Assembly: GCA_905205065.1 (NCBI GenBank)
Contig: CAJLCI010000004.1
Span: forward strand, 35,683 to 99,682
Direction: 5' to 3'
Length of the DNA: 64,000 nt
Source of the DNA: an uncultured Eubacteriales bacterium
Lineage (GTDB): Bacteria; Bacillota; Clostridia; Oscillospirales; CAG-272
Part shown: positions 54,673 to 62,650 of the stretch, in pieces
Position numbering within the stretch: position 1 is the stretch's first letter
Layout of the letters: each line of letters begins with the position of its first letter
The notes under the pieces: model-generated
Seen by the model: only the letters and a program-made list of their open reading frames with translations
Told to the model about the DNA's origin: nothing
The model's database searches: none
Made by a program: the position numbers and the translations under genes

Positions 54673-55884
54673 TTATTCCCTGCTTTTTTCTGCGTTTTGC
54701 TCCCATCTGCTGCCGAAATCACCCGCTTCGGGAAGAGCCATTCCGCTCACCATCGCCTGTGCTGAAGAGAGTTTCGAACTGTAATCCAGATGGGCGTAGA
54801 TGTTCGCCGTGGTGGAAAAATCCGAATGCCCCAGCCAGTCCTGAATCTGCTTGAGCGGCACGCCGTTGGCAAGCAAGAGAGATGCGCAGCTATGCCTGAG
54901 ATCGTGGAAGCGCATCTTTTTCATGCCGTGCCGCTGGATAAATGCAGGGAATTGGGTGGTCAGGTAATCGGGCCTCATCCGCTCGCCCAGCTCATCTACG
55001 AATACGAAGCCGTCGTGTTCGTAGTTGTAGCAGTTGCCGCAGACCTGCTTGTTCAGCTCCTGCGCCGCCTTGACCTCCGCAAAGTATTCCTTGAATCTTC
55101 CAACCAGCGGCAGGGTGCGCATACTGGATTTGGTTTTTGCCGATTCCTGCTCGATGATCTGCGTTTTCCCGCCCACATTGACGGAGGTCACCGTCCGCTT
55201 GATGGTCAGCGTTCCCCGCTCAAAGTCGATGGCGTCCCACTTGAGTCCCAGCACTTCGCCACGGCGCAAACCGTAAAAGGCGGCGACTAAAACGGGAAGC
55301 TCCAGCTTTGTCCCCTTGACCACTTCAAATAAGTGCTGAAGCTCCGCTGCATCCAGAAACACCGGCTGGAAATCGTTCTTCTTTGGGCGGTCTACCTTCA
55401 TCGCCACGTTCTGCACTACCAGATCGGTTTTCATGGCGTATTTCAGCGCCTGATGAATCACAGCGTGATAGTGGATGACGGAATTAGGCTTGACCGTCCG
55501 CAGCTTTTCGGAATAAAACTGCTGGATGTGTCTTGCTTCCAAGTCTTTTAGGGTAATCGACTTATTCCGGAAATACGGCTCAATGGTCTGCTTTACCATG
55601 CTTTCATAAGAGCCGAAGGTGGTGGGCTTTACTCTGACCTTGACGATTTCCAGCCAGCCGAGCAGATAGTCGGCAAACAGCATATTGGAGCAAAGCTCAC
55701 CGATCTCTGCGGGCGGCTCAAAGGCGTTGCGGATTTTCACAAGCTCCGCTTCGGCTTTTCGTTTGTTTCCCTTTTCGGGAAGTCCGGTGGATATGTACTT
55801 GACATGCCGCTTGTTTTTGCTGTCGTAGAAGCTCAGCACAGCGTAGTAGTACCCCTTTTTAACCTGTAAATGTCCTGATACCAT
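54673..55884 (-). CDS. Tyrosine site-specific integrase of the element in tRNA-Ser
   Basis: About 403 residues, start ATG 55884 with GGAGG ten to twelve bases upstream (longer frames lack one). An N-terminal arm-binding-type domain (LQVKKGYYYAVLSFYDSKNK) and SAM-like core-binding domain are followed by the catalytic domain. Catalytic residues are R in AAFYGLRRGEVLGL, HDLRH, LGHSDFSTT and the nucleophile Y in TANIYAHLDY. Between the R and the HxxR boxes is an unusual CGNCYNY segment with two Cys. It sits head-on against the 3' end of tRNA-Ser, the typical position of an ICE/IME integrase beside its attachment site. Confidence 0.95.
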   Translation of the reverse strand: MVSGHLQVKKGYYYAVLSFYDSKNKRHVKYISTGLPEKGNKRKAEAELVKIRNAFEPPAEIGELCSNMLFADYLLGWLEIVKVRVKPTTFGSYESMVKQTIEPYFRNKSITLKDLEARHIQQFYSEKLRTVKPNSVIHYHAVIHQALKYAMKTDLVVQNVAMKVDRPKKNDFQPVFLDAAELQHLFEVVKGTKLELPVLVAAFYGLRRGEVLGLKWDAIDFERGTLTIKRTVTSVNVGGKTQIIEQESAKTKSSMRTLPLVGRFKEYFAEVKAAQELNKQVCGNCYNYEHDGFVFVDELGERMRPDYLTTQFPAFIQRHGMKKMRFHDLRHSCASLLLANGVPLKQIQDWLGHSDFSTTANIYAHLDYSSKLSSAQAMVSGMALPEAGDFGSRWEQNAEKSRE

Positions 55885-56013
55885 ATTTGTTTTACCTCCG
55901 TTCTTTGATTTGGCATTCACGGACAGTCCAGCACCGACAAGGCCATTGTACCCTGCCGGTGCCGTTCTTTCCATTGTGCGAAGGTCGTGCTCCGCACACA
56001 TTTTCGGTTCGAA

Positions 56014-56937
56014 TCAACGGCTGTCTCTGTCCCGCTCCCGTCTGCGCTGCCATTGTTCCAACAGCTTGATGACCGTATCGCAGACCTGCTTGTCCGTGTA
56101 ACTCTTCGGGAAATATTTGCGAATGTCCTCCCGCTTGAATCTGTACTGCTCCTGTTGATTGGGCTTTTGCTCGGCGAGGATGTTGTAGATCGTCTGGTCT
56201 TGCAGTACCCCCTCCTGCGAGAGTTTTTTAAGCCGTATGCTCTGTGCGTGAGAGGGAGTACAGTCGTTTAGCTCCATTGCGTTTAACAATACCCGTTGTT
56301 CCGACTGCTCTAAGTACGAGATTTCCACCGCAGGATTGAAAGCGATTTTTCCGTCGTCCACCATTGAGAGTAATTCGGGGATTAAGTGAGTTAAGCGAAT
56401 ATATCTGTGCACTTGATTTCGACTATCTCCGCTATCTTCTCCAACTTTTTCAATGCTCAATAACTTCTTCCCAACTTGGGAAGAAGCAATACCTTGATGT
56501 TTTATCGCATCTAATTTCATCTTATAGGCAAACGCTTTTTCGCTGGGCAAAATATGTTCCCGTTGCAGGTTAGCGTCCACCATCGCAATCACCGCTTCAT
56601 CGTCGCTCATCTCTCGAACGATTACGGGCATTGTCTCGATTCCCAGCACCTGACACGCCGCCAGCCGCCGGTGTCCGGAGATCAGCTCATAGCCGCCCTC
56701 CGGTAACGGTCGTGCGAGCGCCGGTGTAAGTGTCCCGAATTTCTGGATACTCTCCATCAGGCGTTTCATCTCGTCATCATTTTGGATTTTGAATGGATGA
56801 TCCTTAAACGGGTGCAGCTCAGTAAGCGGAATCTCTTTCACCCGTTCCAGCTTTGCATCGTCCCGTTCCTCCTGTGAGGAAAACAGCTCATCTAATGAAT
56901 TCATTTGTAAAGTAAAATCAGATTTTCGTTTTGTCAT
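56014..56937 (-). CDS. ParB/RepB/Spo0J-family partition protein
   Basis: About 307 residues, ATG 56937 with AGAGGAGG upstream. The ParB N-terminal domain has IPLTELHPFKDHPFKI and the box II-like ISGHRRLAACQVLG. The helix-turn-helix region comes next (VGKKLLSIEKVGEDSGDSRNQVHRYIRL). No ParA gene is adjacent, so it may act as a regulator or CTP-dependent clamp rather than a full segregation system. Proteins of this type are frequent in clostridial integrative elements, upstream of integrases. Confidence 0.93.
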   Translation of the reverse strand: MTKRKSDFTLQMNSLDELFSSQEERDDAKLERVKEIPLTELHPFKDHPFKIQNDDEMKRLMESIQKFGTLTPALARPLPEGGYELISGHRRLAACQVLGIETMPVIVREMSDDEAVIAMVDANLQREHILPSEKAFAYKMKLDAIKHQGIASSQVGKKLLSIEKVGEDSGDSRNQVHRYIRLTHLIPELLSMVDDGKIAFNPAVEISYLEQSEQRVLLNAMELNDCTPSHAQSIRLKKLSQEGVLQDQTIYNILAEQKPNQQEQYRFKREDIRKYFPKSYTDKQVCDTVIKLLEQWQRRRERDRDSR

Positions 56938-56951
56938 TGTGTTTGCCTCCT

Positions 56952-57290
56952 CTATTGCCATTTCAGATTGCTTTCACCGGGGCGGAGAAACACCGCTTCG
57001 ATGTCCGCCTGAAACTTGTGCCAGCGCAGGGCTTCCGCTTTCAGCATCGGCGTGTCAATAAAGCCGAGTGTATTTGCTTTCACTGCAAGCTGGTTGATGT
57101 TGTTGCCGATGGCGGAAAGCTGGCGCATTGCTTCATAAAATCTTGCGTCCGGCTTTTCCTTCGGCTCGTAGCCGTGTAACAGGATGCGGATCACTGCTGT
57201 CTCTGTAATTCCGCAAAGCTTTGCCTTGCGTTTTAATTCTCTGGCGTCCTGTGGGGAAAGCCAGAATTGCTTTTTAACTCTTCGTTTCAT
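56952..57290 (-). CDS. mobC: MobC-like relaxosome protein
   Basis: About 112 residues. The ATG at 57290 fits a GAAAGG nine bases upstream; one nine bases earlier overlaps that site. It begins with a basic ribbon-helix-helix-like stretch (KRRVKKQFWLSPQDARELKRKAKLCGITETAVIR), and the MobC signature GNNINQLAVKANTLGFID is in the second half. MobC proteins assist the relaxase in melting oriT. A relaxase gene itself is not seen in the window. Confidence 0.85.
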   Translation of the reverse strand: MKRRVKKQFWLSPQDARELKRKAKLCGITETAVIRILLHGYEPKEKPDARFYEAMRQLSAIGNNINQLAVKANTLGFIDTPMLKAEALRWHKFQADIEAVFLRPGESNLKWQ

Positions 57291-57316
57291 CTTTTTCATC
57301 CTTTCTTTACGGGGTA

Positions 57317-57332
57317 TTAGGGTGCGCCCTAA
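57317..57332 (+). other. Candidate origin of transfer (nic-like palindrome)
   Basis: TTAGGGTGCGCCCTAA is a perfect palindrome of 6-base arms around TGCG. It contains GTGCGCCCT, resembling the conserved nic core of IncQ-type oriT sequences (AAGTGCGCCCT). It lies in the 127-base gap between two mobilisation-type genes, the expected place for an oriT. Confidence 0.5.
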
Positions 57333-57417
57333 CGAGATTCACCGTTTTACGACTTTTGGGAGTATAAACGGTCTGCTCGCTAAGATAACGCAGCCTAAAA
57401 CCGCTGTCTTGTATTAT

Positions 57418-57684
57418 CTACTTTAGGAAATCCTCTATCGTGCTTATCCGATGGAGGATTTCGCTTCTTTCGAGTGATTCAAAATCCTTTTTCAGTTGTC
57501 GGATAAGCCGAAAAGTCTTGTAGATTTTCTCATCGGTTGCGGCTTTTACATCTTTTCCAAGACCCAACCTCCGCAGATATTCCGATAGAGAAAGTCCGCA
57601 ATAATATGCGTTTTCGCTGAGTTTCTCCTTCTCGGCAGGTGTTACTCTTACGTTGATTCCAAGTGTTTTGCTTCTCATAAACAT
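57418..57684 (-). CDS. MobC/ribbon-helix-helix-like mobilisation protein
   Basis: About 88 residues, ATG 57684 with AAAGGA five bases upstream (57678 is an alternative). It starts MFMRSKTLGINVRVTPAEKE. The KTLGINVRVTPAEKEKLSENAYYCGLSLSEYLRRLGLG segment resembles the DNA-binding part of MobC/plasmid mobilisation proteins. The C-terminal part is helical and lacks the longer MobC region. With the gene at 56952 it brackets the oriT candidate. Confidence 0.7.
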   Translation of the reverse strand: MFMRSKTLGINVRVTPAEKEKLSENAYYCGLSLSEYLRRLGLGKDVKAATDEKIYKTFRLIRQLKKDFESLERSEILHRISTIEDFLK

Positions 57685-57736
57685 CAAATCCTTTTTTAAA
57701 ATTGTGACGGTAATGACGCTTGTGACACACTTTTCG

Positions 57737-58753
57737 CTATATATCGTTTGCCCCGTCATTTGCGTCACCGCCGTCATGCCGTATGAACTTGATCAGCCTG
57801 CTTTGCCCTGTCCGCTTGGTTCGGTACTCAATCCCGGCAGGTTCCAGTACCTCGTTTGAAAACTGTCCTAAATACTTGGTTACCACATTGGGCGTGGTTT
57901 CGGTTTCCGCCATATCTGCAATCAAATCGGTGGCAGTTCCTACCCATTCGGTGCGGGATTTCATAAATTCCGCTACCCGAAAAAGAAACTGCGGGATTTC
58001 CGCTTTGCGGATTTCTTCTGTGTTTTTGTGCTCCACAAGCTCCCATTTCAGGTCTTGAAACCGCAGAGTCAGCTCCTGATATTCCACATCCCGCCCGCAG
58101 GCAAGAAGGGTGGCGTCCCTGCTGCTTCGTTTGCGCTTAAGCACATAATTGGTGTCCGCCGCTCCGGTGATGCCGGTAGAGCCGGACACCTCGTTGAACG
58201 GATCGTCTCCGTCCTTGAGTTTTCGCAGATGATGGACGAGAATAATGGAAATATCGTGCTCATCTGCGATCCGCTTAATGGAGGAAATGTCGTCGTAATC
58301 GTTGCCGTACATTCCCGTTTTCCCGGTGCTGCCTTTGGAATCCCGCACCTTTTGAAGCGTGTCGATAATTACCAGCTTTGTCTTCGGGAAGTCCTCCAAG
58401 AAGTTAATGATTTCTTCTTCCAGCCCGTTTCCAATCAAGCCGCAGGTTACAGACAAATGGAAACTCCGAGGCGGATCATTGGTCAAATCGAAAAGTCGGT
58501 CTTTAATTCGTCTTTGTGTATCCTCCAAACAGAGATACAGCACATCGCAGTGCATGGTCGGGATTCCCCAAACGGGTAGTCCTTGAGACACTTGCAATCC
58601 AAGCCACAACATCAGCCAGCTTTTGCCGATTTTGGCGGCTCCGCTCAAGACATTCACCCCTTGTGGGATCAGCCCATCGACAATGAACATGGTCTTACTC
58701 ATCGGTGTGGCCAGCAGAGTTTCTGCGTCCACGGTCACTAATTTTCTTTTCAT
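57737..58753 (-). CDS. RepA-like AAA ATPase/helicase (AAA_25)
   Basis: 338 residues, ATG 58753 with GAAAGGA upstream. RecA/RepA hexameric-helicase fold: Walker A SGAAKIGKSWLMLWL, Walker B KLVIIDTLQKV, a VHHLRK motif and GSTGITGAADTNYVLKR. The C-terminal 90 residues look like a winged-helix (LIADMAETETTPNVVTKYLG). Such proteins initiate or support replication of plasmids and excised integrative elements. The iteron-like array at 59674 could be its binding region. Confidence 0.9.
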   Translation of the reverse strand: MKRKLVTVDAETLLATPMSKTMFIVDGLIPQGVNVLSGAAKIGKSWLMLWLGLQVSQGLPVWGIPTMHCDVLYLCLEDTQRRIKDRLFDLTNDPPRSFHLSVTCGLIGNGLEEEIINFLEDFPKTKLVIIDTLQKVRDSKGSTGKTGMYGNDYDDISSIKRIADEHDISIILVHHLRKLKDGDDPFNEVSGSTGITGAADTNYVLKRKRSSRDATLLACGRDVEYQELTLRFQDLKWELVEHKNTEEIRKAEIPQFLFRVAEFMKSRTEWVGTATDLIADMAETETTPNVVTKYLGQFSNEVLEPAGIEYRTKRTGQSRLIKFIRHDGGDANDGANDI

Positions 58754-58879
58754 AAGTACATCCTTTCGTTTTTGTTATTCGGACAGTTAGAACACCGAAA
58801 TCGAAGGGTTTAGTATTCTTACCCTATATATCCCGATTTGGTGTCAAAAAGGCCTTGAAAATAGGGCGTTTTTGGGTCC

Positions 58880-59236
58880 CTAATTGTCTGCTTTGCGCTT
58901 TCTGGCGCTCTCGTTTTTCTGCCTGCGGTGCACCTTTTTGCTGCACGATAGGCAGTATTTTTGCCGGTTGGAGTTTGGCACAAAAGCCGCTCCGCACTCG
59001 GCGCAGTGATAAGTACGCTGTTTGAAAATGTCCGCATACAGTTCCTTTTCTGCGGGTAAAACCGCATTGCGGAAATACCGGCACAGCAACGAATAGGAAA
59101 TGGTCTGTGGACAGACGCAGGGCTCGCCGTCATCCAGCAATAGGCAGTTGCCATCGTCATAATTGGCGCACAGCCTTTTGATCAGGCGGTTGCACCTTGA
59201 ACGCTGGGACGGGGTAAGCCGCAGGATTTCAGGCAC
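58880..59236 (-). CDS. Cysteine-rich VLP-type protein
   Basis: 118 residues from a GTG start with AGGAGGTG upstream, overlapping the preceding gene by 8 bases. Cys pairs: C-x(n)-C in LCANYDDGNC, CVCPQT, LLCRYF, CAECGAAFVPNSNRQKYCLSC. The last is a zinc-finger of the kind found in Cys-rich VLP domain proteins common on clostridial mobile elements. A DNA- or RNA-binding role is likely, but function is unknown. Confidence 0.85.
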   Translation of the reverse strand: MPEILRLTPSQRSRCNRLIKRLCANYDDGNCLLLDDGEPCVCPQTISYSLLCRYFRNAVLPAEKELYADIFKQRTYHCAECGAAFVPNSNRQKYCLSCSKKVHRRQKNESARKRKADN

Positions 59237-59462
59237 TTGATTTCACCTCCTTTTTCTCTTCGGTCACGAAGTTAATTACACTGACTTTCGGGATTTTGAA
59301 ACTATTGCCGATTTTGATTGCCTGCAATTCACCATCGTTGATGAGATCGTAGGCAAGCTGTCGGCTGATACCCAGCATTTCCCGAAGCTGCCGGACGGTC
59401 ACGATGTCCGGATATTCCGGAAACATCATCTGATAAAGCTCTTTGAGCTCCGATTTTTTCAT
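59229..59462 (-). CDS. Excisionase-like helix-turn-helix protein
   Basis: 77 residues with the MerR/excisionase-type helix-turn-helix VRQLREMLGISRQLAYDLINDGELQAIKIGNSFKIPK, the standard DNA-binding core of excisionase-family proteins. First gene of the minus-strand element operon. It may direct excision with the integrase or regulate the operon. It is adjacent to the iteron-like repeats. Confidence 0.85.
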   Translation of the reverse strand: MKKSELKELYQMMFPEYPDIVTVRQLREMLGISRQLAYDLINDGELQAIKIGNSFKIPKVSVINFVTEEKKEVKSSA

Positions 59463-59673
59463 AGCGCTTCAATCCTCCTTTTTTACGGCTATGTAAGGCA
59501 GATACCGGCGTGAGGATCATAGTGCCATCCGATATCTGCTGCGTTTTTCCGAATGTCGTTTTCTATCCCTGCCCCCGTCAAGCGGCGTCGCCGTGCTCGC
59601 TTCTTTCGGAAGGTCGTGGCACAGTCATATCCCACTCGGATTATTATTCAATTTTCAAGGTACAGTAAGAAGG

Positions 59674-60380
59674 TCTTTCACTTATTCCCACAGGGAGAGG
59701 TCAAACGCACCCCCTAAACGGGAAAAAATTTGAGAATTTGAAAAGTCCTTTCACTTGTTCCCACTGGGGAGAGCAAAATTATCGGGTGTTTTTGAAAAAT
59801 TTTTTGTTTTGCAAAAGATCCCTTCACTCATTTGGACAAAGGGGGGCGAAATGCACACCCATTTTTGAGATTTTCCAAGAAAAATTTTTTATCTACCGAA
59901 AATATCCCCTCACTTATTTGGAATTACAAAGCCAAATGACACCCTGTTTCACAGAAAAAAATGAGAAAATATTTTTCGGTTGTGGGTGCTTTATTTTGCT
60001 TGCTTCAAAAAAACCTTTCACTTATTCCCACTGGGAGCAGCCAAATGCACACCCTAAATCTCAAAAAATTTTTTATCCCTTCACTTATTTGGAATTGAGA
60101 AGCCGAAACGCACCCTGTTTTTACAAAAAATTTGAAAAATATTTTTTTCGATTGAGGGTCTTGATTCTGCTTGCTCAAAAAGTCCCTTCACTTATTCCCA
60201 CTGGGAAGAGGCAAATTCCAACCCTGTTTCAAAAAATATTTTGCTGTTTGCAAAAACCCTTCACTTATTTGGAATTAGGAGGCTAAAACGCAACCTGTTT
60301 TTCAGAGAAAGCAGAAAAATTTTTTTGAAAAAACTGTTTATCTCAAAAACTTCCCCTCACTTGTTCCCACTGGGAGAGGG
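59674..60380. repeat. Iteron-like array of nine repeats in two alternating types
   Basis: Nine copies of CCCTTCACTTATT-type repeats, TCACT at 59678, 59751, 59824, 59911, 60018, 60081, 60188, 60261 and 60357. Type A continues TTCCCACTGGGAG (59678, 59751, 60018, 60188, 60357). Type B continues ATTTGGAATTA then AGCCAAA and CACCCTGTTT (59911, 60081, 60261). 59824 is intermediate. From 59911 on, B and A alternate, giving a higher-order period of about 170 bases (160-180). The spaces are A/T tracts. No true gene lies here; an apparent 182-codon frame is just the repeats. Possible replication origin or centromere of the element. Confidence 0.85.
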
Positions 60381-60420
60381 CATTTGGGGATAGTAGTCCC
60401 GAAAAAAGGCAAAAAAATTT

Positions 60421-60446
60421 GCCCGCCGGATATGGCGGGCGTTTTT
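60421..60446. terminator. Terminator between iteron array and recombinase
   Basis: GCCCGCC (60421-60427) with GGCGGGC (60434-60440), 6-nt loop, T-run on the plus strand and a T-rich stretch on the minus strand. Confidence 0.85.
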
Positions 60447-60466
60447 ATGTTTGCATGGCGGCTCGT

Positions 60467-61414
60467 TTATAATAAATCGTTAAGAAGATTCATGCACTTC
60501 ACTTTCTGTTGGAGATTTGCGCTTCCATAGACATTCAAAGTAAACGACACATTCTTGTGGCCAAGGATTTCAGATAGCGACTTGATGTCGAACTCCGGTA
60601 TCTCGATTGCCCGTACTGCGAAAGTGTGCCTGATCTCATGAAACTTTACCTTTTGCAGCCCATTACGCTTGAGAAAACGAGCGAAAAACTGTCGGTATGT
60701 ACGAGGCTCAGTCGGTTTTGTCTTACCTGTCAGGAAGTAGTGATTCGGATTCTCCGTATAAAACTTCTTGATAATGTTCATGAGTAGTGACGGGACTGGA
60801 ATTATTCTTGCAGATGTCTTTGTCTTTGGCGGACCTATGTGAAGATAGGATTTGCCCTTTCGCTTGTCGTAGATACGCTGGACAGTCTTGTTGATATTGA
60901 TCGTTTTCTCCGTAAGGGAAATATCCTTCATCTGGAGTCCACAAAGTTCACCAATTCGAATGCCGGTAAACAGCGCAATTAGAATTCCAGCTGTTTTCCT
61001 GCTCAAATTCATATAGATGCACTGAATAAGCGCTTGCTCTTGATCTTTTGAAAGTGAGTTAACTTTTTTGATACCCAGTTCTTTGGGATACTCAATCAAG
61101 TCCCAGTTCAGCAAAGGAATCGCCCTTTCCTTGTAGGCGTATTCCATTGCAAGCCTGAGAACGAGGATGACATCCCGTATGGTCTTTACGGTCAGTCCTC
61201 CAGCGTTGTCCAGCCGACCGGCATTGTAGAGATACGAAATGTAGCTCTGAATGTCCGTTTCGGTGATGCTGCCAATCTTACGCTTGCCGAAGTATGGGAT
61301 TAAGTGATTTTCGGCAATCAGCGTGAAACTGGCGTGGGTTGACGGCGTGATCATTGGCTTTTTCTGATTTAGCCAAGTGTTCAGCAGCGTCTTAAATTGT
61401 GTATTGTTAGTCAT
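60467..61414 (-). CDS. Tyrosine recombinase, hsdS-inverting (PsrA-like)
   Basis: About 315 residues, ATG 61414 with GGAGGTGG upstream. Catalytic R in ALFTGIRIGELCGL, HEIRH, ILGHKNVSF and nucleophile Y in LNVYGSANL. It is distinct in sequence from the integrase at 54673. It starts 48 bases from the left 69-bp inverted repeat, next to two convergent hsdS cassettes. That is the arrangement of recombinases that invert type I specificity genes (PsrA/CreX-type). The assignment of function comes from this context. Confidence 0.9.
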   Translation of the reverse strand: MTNNTQFKTLLNTWLNQKKPMITPSTHASFTLIAENHLIPYFGKRKIGSITETDIQSYISYLYNAGRLDNAGGLTVKTIRDVILVLRLAMEYAYKERAIPLLNWDLIEYPKELGIKKVNSLSKDQEQALIQCIYMNLSRKTAGILIALFTGIRIGELCGLQMKDISLTEKTININKTVQRIYDKRKGKSYLHIGPPKTKTSARIIPVPSLLMNIIKKFYTENPNHYFLTGKTKPTEPRTYRQFFARFLKRNGLQKVKFHEIRHTFAVRAIEIPEFDIKSLSEILGHKNVSFTLNVYGSANLQQKVKCMNLLNDLL

Positions 61415-61461
61415 ATTGACCACCTCCACGATCATTATCTGATGGAGGAATAATCAAGGCA

Positions 61462-61530
61462 TTATAAACCTCAAGTAACGGTCTCGAAAAGCGCCCGAAA
61501 CTGCGTTTTCCGGGCTTTGATGAGCCGTGG
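61462..61530 (+). repeat. Left inverted repeat of the hsdS invertible segment
   Basis: Pairs with 63767-63835: 69 bases with four mismatches, the outer 38 perfect (61462-61499 with 63798-63835). It encodes, in the hsdS frame, LEKRPKLRFPGFDEPW, the start of a type I specificity subunit. Mismatches fall at codon third positions, consistent with coding constraint. Confidence 0.93.
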
Positions 61531-62637
61531 CATGGCAAACCATTTGGCGATCTTATTCACGAGTACAGTGATCGCACTCAAACAGAAAACGAAGATACTC
61601 TTCTTTCTGCTGCGATAGAAGGAATGTTCCTAAATACGGAGTTATTTGGTCATCAGCGTGGAGCGAGTAATAGAGGTTATAAAAAAATCAAATACGGTAC
61701 GATGGTCTTGTCTACCCAAAATCTGCATTTGGGAAACGCAAATGTAAACCTTCGTTTTAAGCACGGCATGGTATCTCCTGCATATAAAACCTATGATATA
61801 ACAGGATGCTCGATAGAGCTGTTGGCACATTGGATTAAATCGGATGCTGCAAAACATTTCTTTTATAATGCCACAACCGTCGGGGCGAGTATGTGCCGAC
61901 GAAATGTTGAATGGGAGACGCTCTATGAGCAGCCTTTATTTTTGCCATCCCCTGATGAACAAGATAAAATCGCTTCCATCTTGAGTATTTTAGCTCAAAG
62001 AATAGATGTGCAGCAAAAATATGTTGCGGCTCTCAAGAAGTATAAAAGAGGATTGCTTTCAGACCTGTTCGGTGAAAAGTTAACTCAGGAATGGACAACA
62101 AGCCGTCACTATTTCTCGGAGATTGCACAAAGGAGAGGCGAGAAATATGATCCCTCTTCTGGCATCGAGTATCCTTGTGTAGAGTTGGAGAACATCGAAC
62201 AGGAAACAGGAAAAATCCTTGCCACTGTTCCGTCAATAGAGCAAGGCAGTATAAAAAATATGGCAAAGTCCGGTGATACACTTTTTGGAAAATTGCGGCC
62301 TTACCTTCGTAAATATGCTTTTGCCCAACAGACGATGGTTTGCTCATCGGAGATATGGGCGCTTATTCCGTCAGATGTCGTTTTACCGAAGTTTCTGTTC
62401 TACCTCGTTCAAACCGAGCAGTTTCTTCGAGTTGCCAATATCAGCTCGGGTACAAAGATGCCGAGAGCAGAGTGGTCTAATATAGAAAAAGCTGAGTTCC
62501 ACATCCCTGATTTACCTGTTCAGCGTAAAGTAGTCTCGCTTCTTGAGGGGATGGACCGAAGGATTGCTTTTGCAGATTCGATGCTCATTTGTTTGAACAG
62601 ATTGAAGGCATCGCTATTGCAACAGCTCTTCATATAA
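61468..62637 (+). pseudogene. hsdS: Silent hsdS cassette A (type I restriction specificity subunit, no start)
   Basis: The open frame begins just after a TAA at 61465-61467 with no plausible start until an internal ATG at 61624. Yet homology begins at once: LEKRPKLRFPGFDEPWHGKP is the normal HsdS N-terminal region. Target-recognition domain 1 ends at the central coiled-coil conserved region EQDKIASILSILAQRIDVQQ...LKKYKRGLLSDLFG. TRD2 follows, then the C-terminal repeat VVSLLEGMDRRI...ASLLQQLFI. It is intact except for the 5' end, so it is a storage cassette to be joined by inversion to an expressed start elsewhere. Confidence 0.88.
62032..62055 (+). repeat. Internal inverted repeat in hsdS A (partner 63221-63244)
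   Basis: 24 bases identical in inverse orientation to 63221-63244 inside hsdS B. It encodes the LKKYKRGL helix between the two recognition domains, allowing exchange of TRD2 alone. A 17-base part also occurs directly at 63946-63962. Confidence 0.9.
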
Positions 62638-62650
62638 AGAGCTGTTGCAA
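62617..62650. repeat. Palindrome at the joined 3' ends of hsdS A and B
   Basis: 14-base arms (62617-62630 and 62637-62650) are perfectly complementary. They encode the shared C-terminus LLQQLFI of both convergent cassettes, which overlap by 8 bases. Confidence 0.9.

Noticed and set aside
53972..54722. Minus-strand frames over the tRNA-Ser array that look like three related 80-120-residue proteins
   Set aside because: They are the antisense of tandem tRNA-Ser halves and their 200-bp units; the recurring SQARYDHFDTAPY segment is simply the complement of the tRNA D and anticodon arms.
54790..55290. Plus-strand 166-codon frame inside the integrase gene
   Set aside because: Antisense shadow of a fully supported tyrosine integrase with all catalytic residues.
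55996..56012. Second tRNA-like attachment site (GGTTCGAATC) beside the integrase
   Set aside because: Only ten bases match the TPsiC arm, with no acceptor or anticodon stem; chance similarity.
59738..60286. 182-codon plus-strand frame in the gap beside the excisionase-like gene
   Set aside because: It is generated by the repeat array; its sequence repeats HSFGQRG / TYLELxxxMTPCF blocks with no start context or homology.
59674..60380. CRISPR array
   Set aside because: Repeats are of two types with unequal 63-107-base spacing and A/T-tract gaps, and no cas genes are nearby.
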